Shown here in pieces: positions 1 through 7,298 of a stretch of 7,726 bases of DNA (position 1 is the stretch's first letter; every line of letters begins with the position of its first letter). The stretch comes from Clostridiales bacterium (GTDB lineage Bacteria; Bacillota; Clostridia; Lachnospirales; Lachnospiraceae). Location of the stretch: assembly GCA_019420405.1 (NCBI GenBank), contig JAHZHF010000143.1:1-7726 (forward strand), given 5' to 3'. The position numbers and the translations under genes are program-made. The notes under the pieces are model-generated. The model made no database searches. It was not told the origin of the DNA and saw nothing but the letters and a program-made list of their open reading frames with translations.

Positions 1-116
1 TCCCTTATCCCCTGGAGCGAAGCCCAGAGCCGTCCTCCATCCCCGCAGAATACGTTTGAGAATCGTCCCTGTTTTCGGACGTTTTTTCATACGGGAGTTA
101 ATGAACTAAATAGCTG
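1..116 (-). repeat. Intergenic repeat element, copy A (5' part only, cut by window edge)
   Basis: On the minus strand this begins 7 nt past the polC stop codon and runs off the window. Its head at 97-116 reads CAGCTATTTAGTTCATTAAC and differs by one base from 7280-7299 (copy B). After the head both copies have exactly 14 unrelated bases and then ACGTCCG (76-82 here, 7314-7320 in B). A further spacer of 20 nt here, or 24 nt in B, leads to ACGTATTCTG (46-55 here, 7345-7354 in B). Three conserved blocks in the same order and at near-equal spacing argue for common descent and against chance. Sequence further in (1-45) no longer aligns clearly, so the copy is diverged. A small stem (CTGG/CCAG around a GAA core) lies at about 12-27. 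No ORF is credible here. What it does is unknown, and its inner end cannot be seen. Confidence 0.6.
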
Positions 117-122
117 TACTGT

Positions 123-3100
123 CTACAGATCAAACAGTGACAACTGATTGCTCTGCGGCAGATCTCCGAACAGTCCCAGATCGGCCATCAGGTCAATCAC
201 CGTCTTGCTGACCTTGGTCCTCTGCCGGAAATCATCAAGAGACAGGTAGGGACCATCCTTGGACGCCTCTTCCACAGCCTCCGCAGCCTTATCCCCCATT
301 CCTTCGATACTGGCCAGGGATGGCATCAGTTTCCCGTCGACGATCTGGAACATCCTCGCCTTCGCGCGGTAAATGTCGATCGGTACAAATTCAAATCCCC
401 TTGCATACATCTCCTGGACGATCTTCATGTCTTTCATCACGTCCTGCTCTTTCTTACTCAAGGAATCGATGCGGCGTTTATAGTCTTTCATATAGTAGTT
501 CAATTTTTCTTTTCCCTGACACATGATCTCGTAAGAGAAGGCGTCCGCGCGGATTCCGAAATAAGCCGCATAGTAAGCCAGCGGATAATTGATCTTGCAG
601 TAGGCGATACGGTAAGCCATCATAACGTAGGCCGCCGCATGTGCCTTGGGGAACATGTAGCTGATCTTCTTACAGGACCAGATATACCAGTCCGGCACAT
701 CCTGGGCCTTCATGGCTTCTTCCCACTCAGGCTTTAAGCCCTTTCCTTTACGCACGCTCTCCATAATGGTGAACGCCAGGGCGCTCTCCACCCCTTTGTT
801 GATCAGGTAGATCATAATATCGTCACGGGTACAGATGGCCGTAGAGATGGTCGCCTTCCCGGACTTCACCAGTTCCTGGGCGTTTCCGAGCCACACGTTG
901 GTTCCGTGGGACAGACCGGAGATCCTGATCAGATCCGAGAGCGTCTGTGGCTTCGTGTCCTCCACCATCTGAATAACGAAATCTGTACCGAACTCCGGGA
1001 TTCCGAGACACCCGAGCCTGCACCCGTCGATATCCTCCGGCTTGATTCCCAGCACTTCCGTCCCGTGGAACAGCTCGATCACCTGTTTGTCATCCAGCGG
1101 AATCTCCGTTGCGATAAAAGGATTATCCGCATTGTACTCATTGTCCATGGCGTCGGAAGTGATATAGTCCTCCAGAGTACGGATCATGGTCGGATCGTCG
1201 TGTCCCAGGATATCCAGCTTCAACAGGTTGTGGTCGATGGAGTGATAGTCAAAGTGGGTCGTGATAATGCCGCACTCCATATCATTGGCCGGATGCTGAA
1301 CCGGGGTGAACTCATTGATATTGTGGCCGTGGGGAAGCACGACGATACCGCCCGGATGCTGTCCTGTACTTCTCCTGATCCCGGTACATCCCACCGTGAT
1401 ACGCTCGATCTCACAGCGCCGTTTTCTCTGCTCGTGTTCTTCGTAGTAATTCTTCACGAACCCATAGGCAGTCTTATCCGCCAGGGTTCCGATGGTCCCC
1501 GCCTTGAAGGTATGGCCTTCGCCGAAGAGTACCTCTGTATATTTATGAGCCTTCGCCTGGTAATCTCCCGAGAAGTTCAGGTCGATATCCGGCTCCTTAT
1601 CTCCCTTAAATCCGAGGAATGTCTCAAATGGGATATCAAAACCCGCCTTGATCAGAGTCTCCCCGCACACCGGACACTTCTTATCCGGCATATCATACCC
1701 GCATCCGCCTGCGAATGCTCTGACTTCGTCGGATTCAAAATCGCTGTAGTGGCATTTCTTACAATAATAATGGGGGCTTAAGGGATTTACCTCCGTGATT
1801 CCCGCCATGGTGGCGACAAAGGAAGATCCTACCGATCCACGGGAACCAACCAGATATCCGTCCGCATTGGACTTCCACACCAGTTTCTGCGCGATAATAT
1901 ACATCACGGCATACCCGTTGGATATGATGGAGTTCAGCTCCTTTTCCAGACGCTCCGACACCTGCCGCGGAAGATCTTCCCCGTACATCTCATGGGCCTT
2001 TCTGTAACAGATATTTCTCAGCTCCTGATCCGAGTTCTCGATTACCGGAGGACACTTATTCGGGTTCACCGGGGAGATCTTCTCCACCATGCCCGCGATC
2101 TTCACCGGATTGTTAATCACAATCTCCCGCGCTTTCGCCGAACCGAGATAGGCGAACTCCTCCAGCATCTCCTCCGTCGTCCTTAAGTAAAGCGGCGGCT
2201 GTGTGTCCGCGTCGTCGAAGCCCTTCCCTGCCATGATAATCCGGCGGTATACCTCATCCTCCGGGTCCAGGAAATGCACGTCGCAGGTAGCCACCACGGG
2301 TTTTCCGAACTTTTCTCCCAGCTCCACGATCTCCCGGTTAATATTCATCAGATCTTCGTCCGAATTCACATCTGAAACACGGTCGCTCTCGATCATAAAG
2401 CGGTTGTTCCCCAGCGGCTGGATCTCATAATAATCGTAGAATTCTGCCAGCCGCGCGATCTGCTGGGCGGAGCGCTTCTCAAGGATCGCCTGGTAGAGTT
2501 CTCCCGCCTCGCATGCGCTTCCGATCAGAAGTCCCTCCCGGTGTTCATTTAAAAGGCTCTTCGGGATTCTGGGCCTTCTCGCATAATAGGTCAGATGAGA
2601 TTCCGTAATGAGCTGGTACAGGTTGAACCTCCCGATATCATTCTTCGCCAGAATGATGATATGGTGCGTGGGCATCTTACGGATCGAGTTTACATTTCTG
2701 TCCCCGTAGCGGTTCACTTCTTTCAGCGTGGTGATGTGGTCTTTTTTCAGCATCTCCACGAATTTCACGAAGATCTCCGCCGTCGCTCCCGCATCATCCA
2801 CTGCCCGGTGATGATTCTCCAGAGAAATATTCAGCGCTTTTGCGACGATATTCAGCTTGTATTTTGACAGAGTGGGGAGGAGCACTCTTGCAAGGGCCAC
2901 CGTATCCAGATAGACGAAACGGTCGTTCAGTCCCAGATTCCGGCAGTTCTGCTCAATAAATCCCACGTCAAATCCTGCGTTGTGAGCCACCAGGACTCCG
3001 TCTCCTACAAACTCCAGAAACTGCGGAAGGAGCACATCAATCGAGGGGGATCCCATCACCATCTCATCTGTGATGGAGGTCAGGTTTGTGATCTCAAAGG

Positions 3101-4754
3101 GGATCGGTCTCTCCGGATTTACAAATGTACTAAATTTGTCCACGATCTCTCCGTTCACCACCTTGACGGCTCCGATCTCGATGATCTTGTCACGGATTGA
3201 ACTAAATCCTGTCGTCTCGATATCGAATACGATATATGTATCATCCAGAGATTCTTCTCCTGCGTTCACCGCGATCTCCGTCAAATCATCCACCACGTAC
3301 CCCTCCACGCCGTAGATCACCTTGAAGGGATCGTCTTTATCCAGCGTCTCGATATAGTGGTTAGCGTCCGGGAATGCCTGCGCCACACCGTGATCTGTAA
3401 TAGCGATAGCCGGATGTCCCCAGTCGTGGGCCCGCTTTACGATGTCCTTTACCTCGGAGACGCCGTCCATATCGCTCATCTTCGTATGGCAGTGGAGCTC
3501 CACTCTCTTTAGCGGGCTTAAATCCTTCCTCGATACCGTAAAGTCGCCGATCTTCTTGATTCCCGTAACAGAACCGATGGTCAGCTCCCCGTCAAATTTA
3601 TCGATGGTAGTCACACCCTTGATCTTGACGAACACGCCTTTTTTCAGTTCTCCTAAAATCTCCGGGAGCTGGTCGTTTCTGGCGAACATCTTCACTGTGA
3701 TGGTATCTGTAAAATCCGTCACCGCAAACATGATGATCGTCTTCTCATTCCGGATTTCCCGGGTGTCAAAGTTTATGATCTTTCCGTGGACGGTGATCTC
3801 ACCCATCTCGGTTACCACCTGCTCCAGTGTGATCGGTTCATCGTCAAAGTTCTTCCCGTAGATCAGATTCGGATCGTCTCCGATCTTAACCGGACGGTAG
3901 AAGTCTTTCTTCTTGAAGCCGCCTTTTCCGAATCCTTTCTTTCCGTTCTCTCCGGATGCACCTTTCCCCTTGCCTGATCCGCCACTGTCTGAGCCGCCTC
4001 TGGAAGCGCTTCCTCCACTGCCTTTTCCGGAAGTTCCGGCTGCGGAAGATCCCCGGGAGGTTCCCGAAGCCGAAGCTTTTGCCTCTCCTTCTTCTCCATC
4101 AGCCCCGTCCTGCGCATTCCCGCCGTTTGCCGGAACATATTCTCCTCTCTGCCTTGCCCTCCGCTCGAAAATCGCGTTGATCTCCTGCTGGATTCTCTGC
4201 TCATCGTACTCACGGGACCCTTTTCCGTCCGGTTCGCGGTACACGACGCGGATATCCGCCGGGATATGGAACCGCTCGTTAAAAAGACGGTTCAGAAGAT
4301 TCAGGATCTCTTCCTTCCGTCCTTCCGATACGATCGTATCCAGCAGCTCCAGGCAGACGACATTCTCCTCTTCATAGCGGATCTTCGCCTGGGAAAACAT
4401 ACTCGCGGCAAGCACACTGACATCAGAGAGTTCCATAACGATACTGTCGTGGTACTCCCTCATCAGCGCCTCCGGCGTGTACTGTCCGGATAAGGCATAG
4501 TCTTCCTCAATCTGTACGTCCACCGCCACCTTGCCGAAGAGCTGGTCTTTGATCCGCTGCTCCATGAGCCGGATCTGCTTTTTCTGAATCAGATGGCGGC
4601 TGAATATGTATACATGAAGAAAATCACGGCGTGTATTCGTCGTGATCTTCTTTACTTCTACGTCTGCAAAAAGAATCCGGATATCCTCCTCCACTTTCAG
4701 AGTTGGAAATACGTGAAAAAATATCTTGTCGTTCTTTACCTGTTCCAAATTCAC
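123..4754 (-). CDS. polC: DNA polymerase III alpha subunit, Gram-positive PolC type
   Basis: Replicative DNA polymerase with built-in 3'-5' proofreading. Residues are numbered from the GTG at 4754. Domains in order: N-terminal PolC domain (about 1-200); Gly/Ser/Lys-rich linker (about 204-282); OB fold (about 310-400); first PHP part with HCH at 421-423; DEDDh exonuclease inserted in the PHP domain, with DIETTG (511-516), HNAGFD (591-596) and HHRAVDD (648-654); second PHP part (about 690-890); palm with GSRGSVGSS (970-978). A four-cysteine zinc site is at C998, C1001, then C1018, C1027 and C1030. The catalytic pair is D1056/D1058 in PDIDLN, and KLDILGHD at 1179-1186 probably gives the third acidic residue. 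A helix-hairpin-helix lies near 1479-1494. The protein ends in QLSLFDL, a sliding-clamp binding motif. No key residue is missing. At 1543 aa it is about 100 aa longer than the Bacillus protein (about 1440), mostly because of the linker. It is the last gene of the operon, 30 nt after ispG, with stop TAG. Confidence 0.98.
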   Translation of the reverse strand: MNLEQVKNDKIFFHVFPTLKVEEDIRILFADVEVKKITTNTRRDFLHVYIFSRHLIQKKQIRLMEQRIKDQLFGKVAVDVQIEEDYALSGQYTPEALMREYHDSIVMELSDVSVLAASMFSQAKIRYEEENVVCLELLDTIVSEGRKEEILNLLNRLFNERFHIPADIRVVYREPDGKGSREYDEQRIQQEINAIFERRARQRGEYVPANGGNAQDGADGEEGEAKASASGTSRGSSAAGTSGKGSGGSASRGGSDSGGSGKGKGASGENGKKGFGKGGFKKKDFYRPVKIGDDPNLIYGKNFDDEPITLEQVVTEMGEITVHGKIINFDTREIRNEKTIIMFAVTDFTDTITVKMFARNDQLPEILGELKKGVFVKIKGVTTIDKFDGELTIGSVTGIKKIGDFTVSRKDLSPLKRVELHCHTKMSDMDGVSEVKDIVKRAHDWGHPAIAITDHGVAQAFPDANHYIETLDKDDPFKVIYGVEGYVVDDLTEIAVNAGEESLDDTYIVFDIETTGFSSIRDKIIEIGAVKVVNGEIVDKFSTFVNPERPIPFEITNLTSITDEMVMGSPSIDVLLPQFLEFVGDGVLVAHNAGFDVGFIEQNCRNLGLNDRFVYLDTVALARVLLPTLSKYKLNIVAKALNISLENHHRAVDDAGATAEIFVKFVEMLKKDHITTLKEVNRYGDRNVNSIRKMPTHHIIILAKNDIGRFNLYQLITESHLTYYARRPRIPKSLLNEHREGLLIGSACEAGELYQAILEKRSAQQIARLAEFYDYYEIQPLGNNRFMIESDRVSDVNSDEDLMNINREIVELGEKFGKPVVATCDVHFLDPEDEVYRRIIMAGKGFDDADTQPPLYLRTTEEMLEEFAYLGSAKAREIVINNPVKIAGMVEKISPVNPNKCPPVIENSDQELRNICYRKAHEMYGEDLPRQVSERLEKELNSIISNGYAVMYIIAQKLVWKSNADGYLVGSRGSVGSSFVATMAGITEVNPLSPHYYCKKCHYSDFESDEVRAFAGGCGYDMPDKKCPVCGETLIKAGFDIPFETFLGFKGDKEPDIDLNFSGDYQAKAHKYTEVLFGEGHTFKAGTIGTLADKTAYGFVKNYYEEHEQRKRRCEIERITVGCTGIRRSTGQHPGGIVVLPHGHNINEFTPVQHPANDMECGIITTHFDYHSIDHNLLKLDILGHDDPTMIRTLEDYITSDAMDNEYNADNPFIATEIPLDDKQVIELFHGTEVLGIKPEDIDGCRLGCLGIPEFGTDFVIQMVEDTKPQTLSDLIRISGLSHGTNVWLGNAQELVKSGKATISTAICTRDDIMIYLINKGVESALAFTIMESVRKGKGLKPEWEEAMKAQDVPDWYIWSCKKISYMFPKAHAAAYVMMAYRIAYCKINYPLAYYAAYFGIRADAFSYEIMCQGKEKLNYYMKDYKRRIDSLSKKEQDVMKDMKIVQEMYARGFEFVPIDIYRAKARMFQIVDGKLMPSLASIEGMGDKAAEAVEEASKDGPYLSLDDFRQRTKVSKTVIDLMADLGLFGDLPQSNQLSLFDL

Positions 4755-4756
4755 AG

Positions 4757-4764
4757 CTCCTTTT
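4757..4764 (-). promoter_or_regulatory. polC ribosome binding site, favouring a TTG start at 4746-4748
   Basis: The minus strand reads AAAAGGAG here, a strong Shine-Dalgarno match. Only 2 nt separate it from the GTG at 4752-4754, which is too close for normal initiation. It lies 8 nt from the in-frame TTG at 4746-4748, the usual spacing. An in-frame TGA shortly upstream rules out a longer protein, and no ATG occurs in the first 60 codons. The true PolC may thus start MEQVKND, two residues shorter than annotated. A TTG start would suit low-level synthesis of a replicative polymerase. Confidence 0.65.
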
Positions 4765-4784
4765 CACACATTCTGATCCTGTGT

Positions 4785-5840
4785 TCAGTCCTTCCAGTTC
4801 AGAAGCTCCTGACGGAGGGTGTCAAGCAGTTTATCTTCCTTTACCTTCTTTACAACCTGTCCTTTTTTAATCAGAAGTCCTTCACCGATTCCCCCTGCGA
4901 TGCCGATGTCCGCCTCTTTCGCCTCTCCCGGGCCGTTCACCGCACATCCCATAACTGCAACTTTAATGTCCAGGGGGATATCGGATACCATCTTCTCCAC
5001 CTGGTTTGCCAGCCCGATCAGATCGATCTTCGTACGCCCGCAGGTCGGACATGAAACAACCTCGATACCGCCTTTTTTCAGTCCCAGCGTCTTTAAGATC
5101 AGCTTCGCAGTGCGGATCTCCTCCACCGGATCTCCGGTCAGAGAGACACGGATCGTATTGCCGATTCCCTCGTAGAGAATAATCCCAAGCCCAACAGAAG
5201 ACTTTACATTGCCTGAATAGACGGTCCCCGACTCTGTGATCCCCACATGGAGCGGGTACGGACACTGCTTCGCAATCAGTTCATGAGCCTTCACACACAT
5301 CATCACGTCAGAGGACTTAATACTCACCACCAGATTGTCATATCCCATATCCTCGATCATATGCACCTTGTCCAGCGCGCTCTCAACAATCCCTTCCGCA
5401 GTTACTCCGCCGTATTTTTCAAGAAGGGGTTTCTCCAGGGAACCGCTGTTGACGCCCACGCGGATCGGAACGCCGTACTCTTTCGCCTTGTCCACCACGG
5501 CCTTCACCTTTTCCTCAGAACCGATATTTCCCGGATTGATCCGGATTTTATCCGCCCCGTTTTCGATCGCCGCGACAGCAAGCCTGTAATCAAAATGAAT
5601 ATCCGCCACCAGGGGGATATGGATCTGCTTCTTGATCTCTTTGAGGGCCTGGGCCGCCTCCATAGTCGGAACCGCACACCGGACAATCTCGCATCCGGCC
5701 GCCTCAAGGGCAAGGATCTGGGCCACGGTCGCTTCCACGTCCTCTGTCTTCGTATTGGTCATGGACTGGATCGCCACCGGATTCATCCCACCGATCTTTA
5801 CGTTTCCAATCGCAATCTCTTTCGTCTGCTCTCTGTACAT
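4785..5840 (-). CDS. ispG: 4-hydroxy-3-methylbut-2-en-1-yl diphosphate synthase (IspG/GcpE)
   Basis: Cytosolic [4Fe-4S] enzyme of the MEP isoprenoid pathway. It reductively opens the ring of 2-C-methyl-D-erythritol 2,4-cyclodiphosphate to give HMBPP, taking electrons from ferredoxin or flavodoxin. The 351-aa length fits the short bacterial two-domain form. The TIM-barrel part (about 1-255) carries family motifs such as IQSMTNTKT (24-32), ADIHFDYRLA (79-88), KIRINPGNIG (98-107) and VGVNSGS (128-134). The C-terminal iron-sulfur domain has CPTCGR with C264 and C267, then C299 in MGCAVNGPGEA, where E306 is the known fourth cluster ligand. The ATG start is supported by AGAGGA placed 8 nt upstream, overlapping the stop codon of the preceding gene. 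It lies 12 nt after the small membrane protein gene and 30 nt before polC, so all three are very likely cotranscribed. Stop is TGA. Its product feeds undecaprenyl phosphate synthesis. Confidence 0.98.
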   Translation of the reverse strand: MYREQTKEIAIGNVKIGGMNPVAIQSMTNTKTEDVEATVAQILALEAAGCEIVRCAVPTMEAAQALKEIKKQIHIPLVADIHFDYRLAVAAIENGADKIRINPGNIGSEEKVKAVVDKAKEYGVPIRVGVNSGSLEKPLLEKYGGVTAEGIVESALDKVHMIEDMGYDNLVVSIKSSDVMMCVKAHELIAKQCPYPLHVGITESGTVYSGNVKSSVGLGIILYEGIGNTIRVSLTGDPVEEIRTAKLILKTLGLKKGGIEVVSCPTCGRTKIDLIGLANQVEKMVSDIPLDIKVAVMGCAVNGPGEAKEADIGIAGGIGEGLLIKKGQVVKKVKEDKLLDTLRQELLNWKD

Positions 5841-5852
5841 TCCCGTTTTCCT

Positions 5853-6248
5853 CTACTTTCTGACGAACACCATCTGATCGCCGTATTCTCTCTCAGTAAG
5901 CGTCAGAGTATCGCTCTCAATATTGTAGTCATAAGAACCTGACAGTTCACCTTCTGTGTACGCTGAATCTGTATGAACCGTAAATATCTTCGTCTTTGTA
6001 TCCACAGTATAAGTGAAACGGACGGGTTCTTCTGCCTCGTCTTCAAGCCCGGTCAGGCTCAGCTCACCATCCTCCATAATCTGGAGCACAGCGCCGTTGT
6101 CCTCGCTCACCCAGGTCCCCTCCAGCGGATTTCCCGTGAAAAGCTTTACAATAAAAAATATTGCGATAATGACAATCAGGACTGAGGATACCGTCAAAAC
6201 CGTCCGCCAGAGTGTGCTTCTTTTTTCTTCGTTATTTTTTAAAATCAT
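5853..6248 (-). CDS. Small membrane-anchored protein with a DUF5640-like outer domain
   Basis: A 131-aa protein of unknown function. A short charged N-terminus (1-15) precedes one hydrophobic segment (about 16-37, SVLIVIIAIFFIV), followed by a soluble C-terminal domain. There is no lipobox cysteine, so it is probably an uncleaved membrane anchor with the domain outside the cell. That domain opens with LEGTW (42-46), continues with acidic beta-strand-like stretches and ends SDTLTLTEREYGDQMVFVRK (112-131). The pattern of a GTW opening and a late 'DTLTLT' strand resembles the small DUF5640 or lipocalin-like beta domains of Clostridia; the resemblance is by eye. The start is supported by AAAGGGGA ending 8 nt before the ATG. 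It is the first gene after a consensus promoter and ends 12 nt before ispG. A role beside ispG and polC is not evident; it may simply be an accessory gene inserted at the operon head. Confidence 0.85.
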   Translation of the reverse strand: MILKNNEEKRSTLWRTVLTVSSVLIVIIAIFFIVKLFTGNPLEGTWVSEDNGAVLQIMEDGELSLTGLEDEAEEPVRFTYTVDTKTKIFTVHTDSAYTEGELSGSYDYNIESDTLTLTEREYGDQMVFVRK

Positions 6249-6270
6249 AGAATAATCCCCTTTGCTTTCT

Positions 6271-6306
6271 GTCTTTCATTATACGGATTTCCCACGATGA
6301 TGTCAA
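6271..6306 (-). promoter_or_regulatory. Sigma-A promoter of the minus-strand operon
   Basis: The minus strand carries a full consensus: -35 TTGACA at 6301-6306, a 17-nt spacer, and -10 TATAAT at 6278-6283. Transcription would start near 6271, leaving a leader of about 22 nt that holds the ribosome binding site of the small membrane protein gene. The leader is too short for a riboswitch or attenuator. Such a perfect match suggests strong constitutive expression of the gene at 5853-6248, ispG and polC. No equally good promoter was seen in the 12-nt and 30-nt gaps between these genes. Confidence 0.88.
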
Positions 6307-6320
6307 CGCCGCAGACGGCG
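6307..6320. promoter_or_regulatory. Short palindrome abutting the operon -35 box
   Basis: CGCCG at 6307-6311 and CGGCG at 6316-6320 form a perfect 5-bp inverted repeat around CAGA. It sits directly upstream of the -35 hexamer of the minus-strand promoter and about 50 nt from the -35 of the divergent one. The location fits a regulator-binding site, but the arms are short and no matching regulator is encoded in the window. It could equally be chance. Confidence 0.25.
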
Positions 6321-6372
6321 CATCCCCAGCGGACAAAACGTTCACTTTCCGCTTTCATAGCATTTTCTTAAC

Positions 6373-6409
6373 TTGAAAAAGAGCTCTCTGATAGTATATA
6401 ATTTGTTTC
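6373..6409 (+). promoter_or_regulatory. Sigma-A promoter of the DUF368/PopT gene
   Basis: TTGAAA (6373-6378) and TATAAT (6397-6402) are separated by 18 nt, with an AT-rich flank. Transcription would begin near 6409, giving a leader of about 46 nt. It is divergent from the operon promoter: the two -35 boxes are about 66 nt apart, so each unit has its own promoter in the 207-nt intergenic region. The ribosome site AGAAAGGA (6437-6444) lies 11 nt before the ATG at 6456, slightly far, so translation may be moderate. Confidence 0.8.
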
Positions 6410-6455
6410 CTGTGAAATATAAATAGAGTAAACTTTAGAAAGGAATTCAGTATTT

Positions 6456-7298
6456 ATGTATAAAGAAAAGAACAACAGCTCTGCGCTGAAATTCATTGCC
6501 CGCATCCTCCAGGGAGCGCTTATCGGACTTGGGGCAGTCCTTCCCGGCATTTCAGGCGGGGTTCTGGCCGTGATTTTCGGCATTTATAAACCGATCATGG
6601 AGCTTTTATCCAACCCGTACAAAAATTTCCGCACTCACGTGCCCAAGCTTATCCCCGTCCTTCTCGGCTGCGCCATCGGTTTTCTCGGTGTAGCCAATAT
6701 TCTCTCTTTCTTCCTGAACCGTTATCCGGATCAGTCAGTCTGCCTCTTCATCGGTCTGATCGGAGGTATGCTGCCCTCCCTCTTCCGTGAGGCAGGAGAA
6801 CAGGGACGGTCCGGCGGATCCTGGATTTCTCTGTTCCTGTGTATGGGAGCCGTTTTCGCTCTGCTCATCGGGCTCGAGGCAACTTCCGTGCAGGTGGTCC
6901 CGAACTTCTTCTGGTACCTGTTCTGCGGATTCTGTCTGGCGCTGAGCATCATCGCTCCCGGCATGAGCTTTTCTACCCTGCTGATGCCTCTGGGGCTTTA
7001 CACTCCGTTTGTGGACGGGATCGGACACTTTGACATGAATATCCTCATTCCGGCCGGAATCGGCGCGGCAGCAACCGTTATCCTGCTTGCAAAAGCGGTC
7101 AACGCTCTGTTTGACCACTTCTACTCCCTTGCCTTCCACGGCATCATAGGCATCGTGATCGCGGCTACGGTTATGATCATCCCGTTCAAAAGCTTCACGG
7201 CTCCGGGCTCTGCCATAGTCAACATCATCTGCATTGCGGCCGGGGTAGTCGCTGCACTGGCGCTGGATAAGTTCAACAGCAGCTATTTAGTTCACTAA
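6456..7298 (+). CDS. popT: DUF368 family membrane protein, probable undecaprenyl-phosphate translocase (PopT)
   Basis: A 280-aa polytopic membrane protein. DUF368 proteins have been shown in other bacteria to return polyprenyl phosphate (C55-P) from the outer to the inner membrane leaflet for reuse in cell-envelope synthesis; the role here is inferred from family membership. Hydrophobic segments lie near 17-43, 65-88, 95-110, 123-141, 149-182, 196-215, 226-245 and 252-270. Two related motif blocks are visible: LPGISGG (29-35) followed by GIYKP (42-46), and APGMSFS (167-173) followed by GLYTP (180-184). They mark the family's internal duplication. The length is typical. It is divergent from the ispG-polC operon, whose IspG supplies precursor for the same lipid. 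The final five codons (SYLVH) and the TAA stop lie inside repeat copy B, so the natural C-terminus may have been replaced. Confidence 0.88.
   Translation: MYKEKNNSSALKFIARILQGALIGLGAVLPGISGGVLAVIFGIYKPIMELLSNPYKNFRTHVPKLIPVLLGCAIGFLGVANILSFFLNRYPDQSVCLFIGLIGGMLPSLFREAGEQGRSGGSWISLFLCMGAVFALLIGLEATSVQVVPNFFWYLFCGFCLALSIIAPGMSFSTLLMPLGLYTPFVDGIGHFDMNILIPAGIGAAATVILLAKAVNALFDHFYSLAFHGIIGIVIAATVMIIPFKSFTAPGSAIVNIICIAAGVVAALALDKFNSSYLVH

Noticed and set aside
64..87. Plus-strand terminator: CGTCC (64-68), GGACG (77-81), then six T (82-87)
   Set aside because: The stem is only 5 bp with an 8-nt loop, and the right arm overlaps the ACGTCCG block conserved in copies A and B, so it is better explained as part of the repeat. 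No plus-strand gene upstream is visible to need it.
906..1781. 291-codon plus-strand open frame antisense to polC
   Set aside because: It lies wholly inside the conserved polymerase domain on the opposite strand, has no recognisable domain, and is explained by the GC-biased codon use of polC.
3863..4377. Several overlapping open frames on both strands in the polC linker region
   Set aside because: The Gly/Ser-rich coding sequence lacks stop codons in other frames; the resulting Pro/Leu- or Arg-rich products are typical shadows.
6380..6387. AGAGCTCT palindrome within the DUF368 promoter spacer
   Set aside because: It is only 8 bp with no loop, and short self-complementary words are common; there is no second site to suggest an operator.
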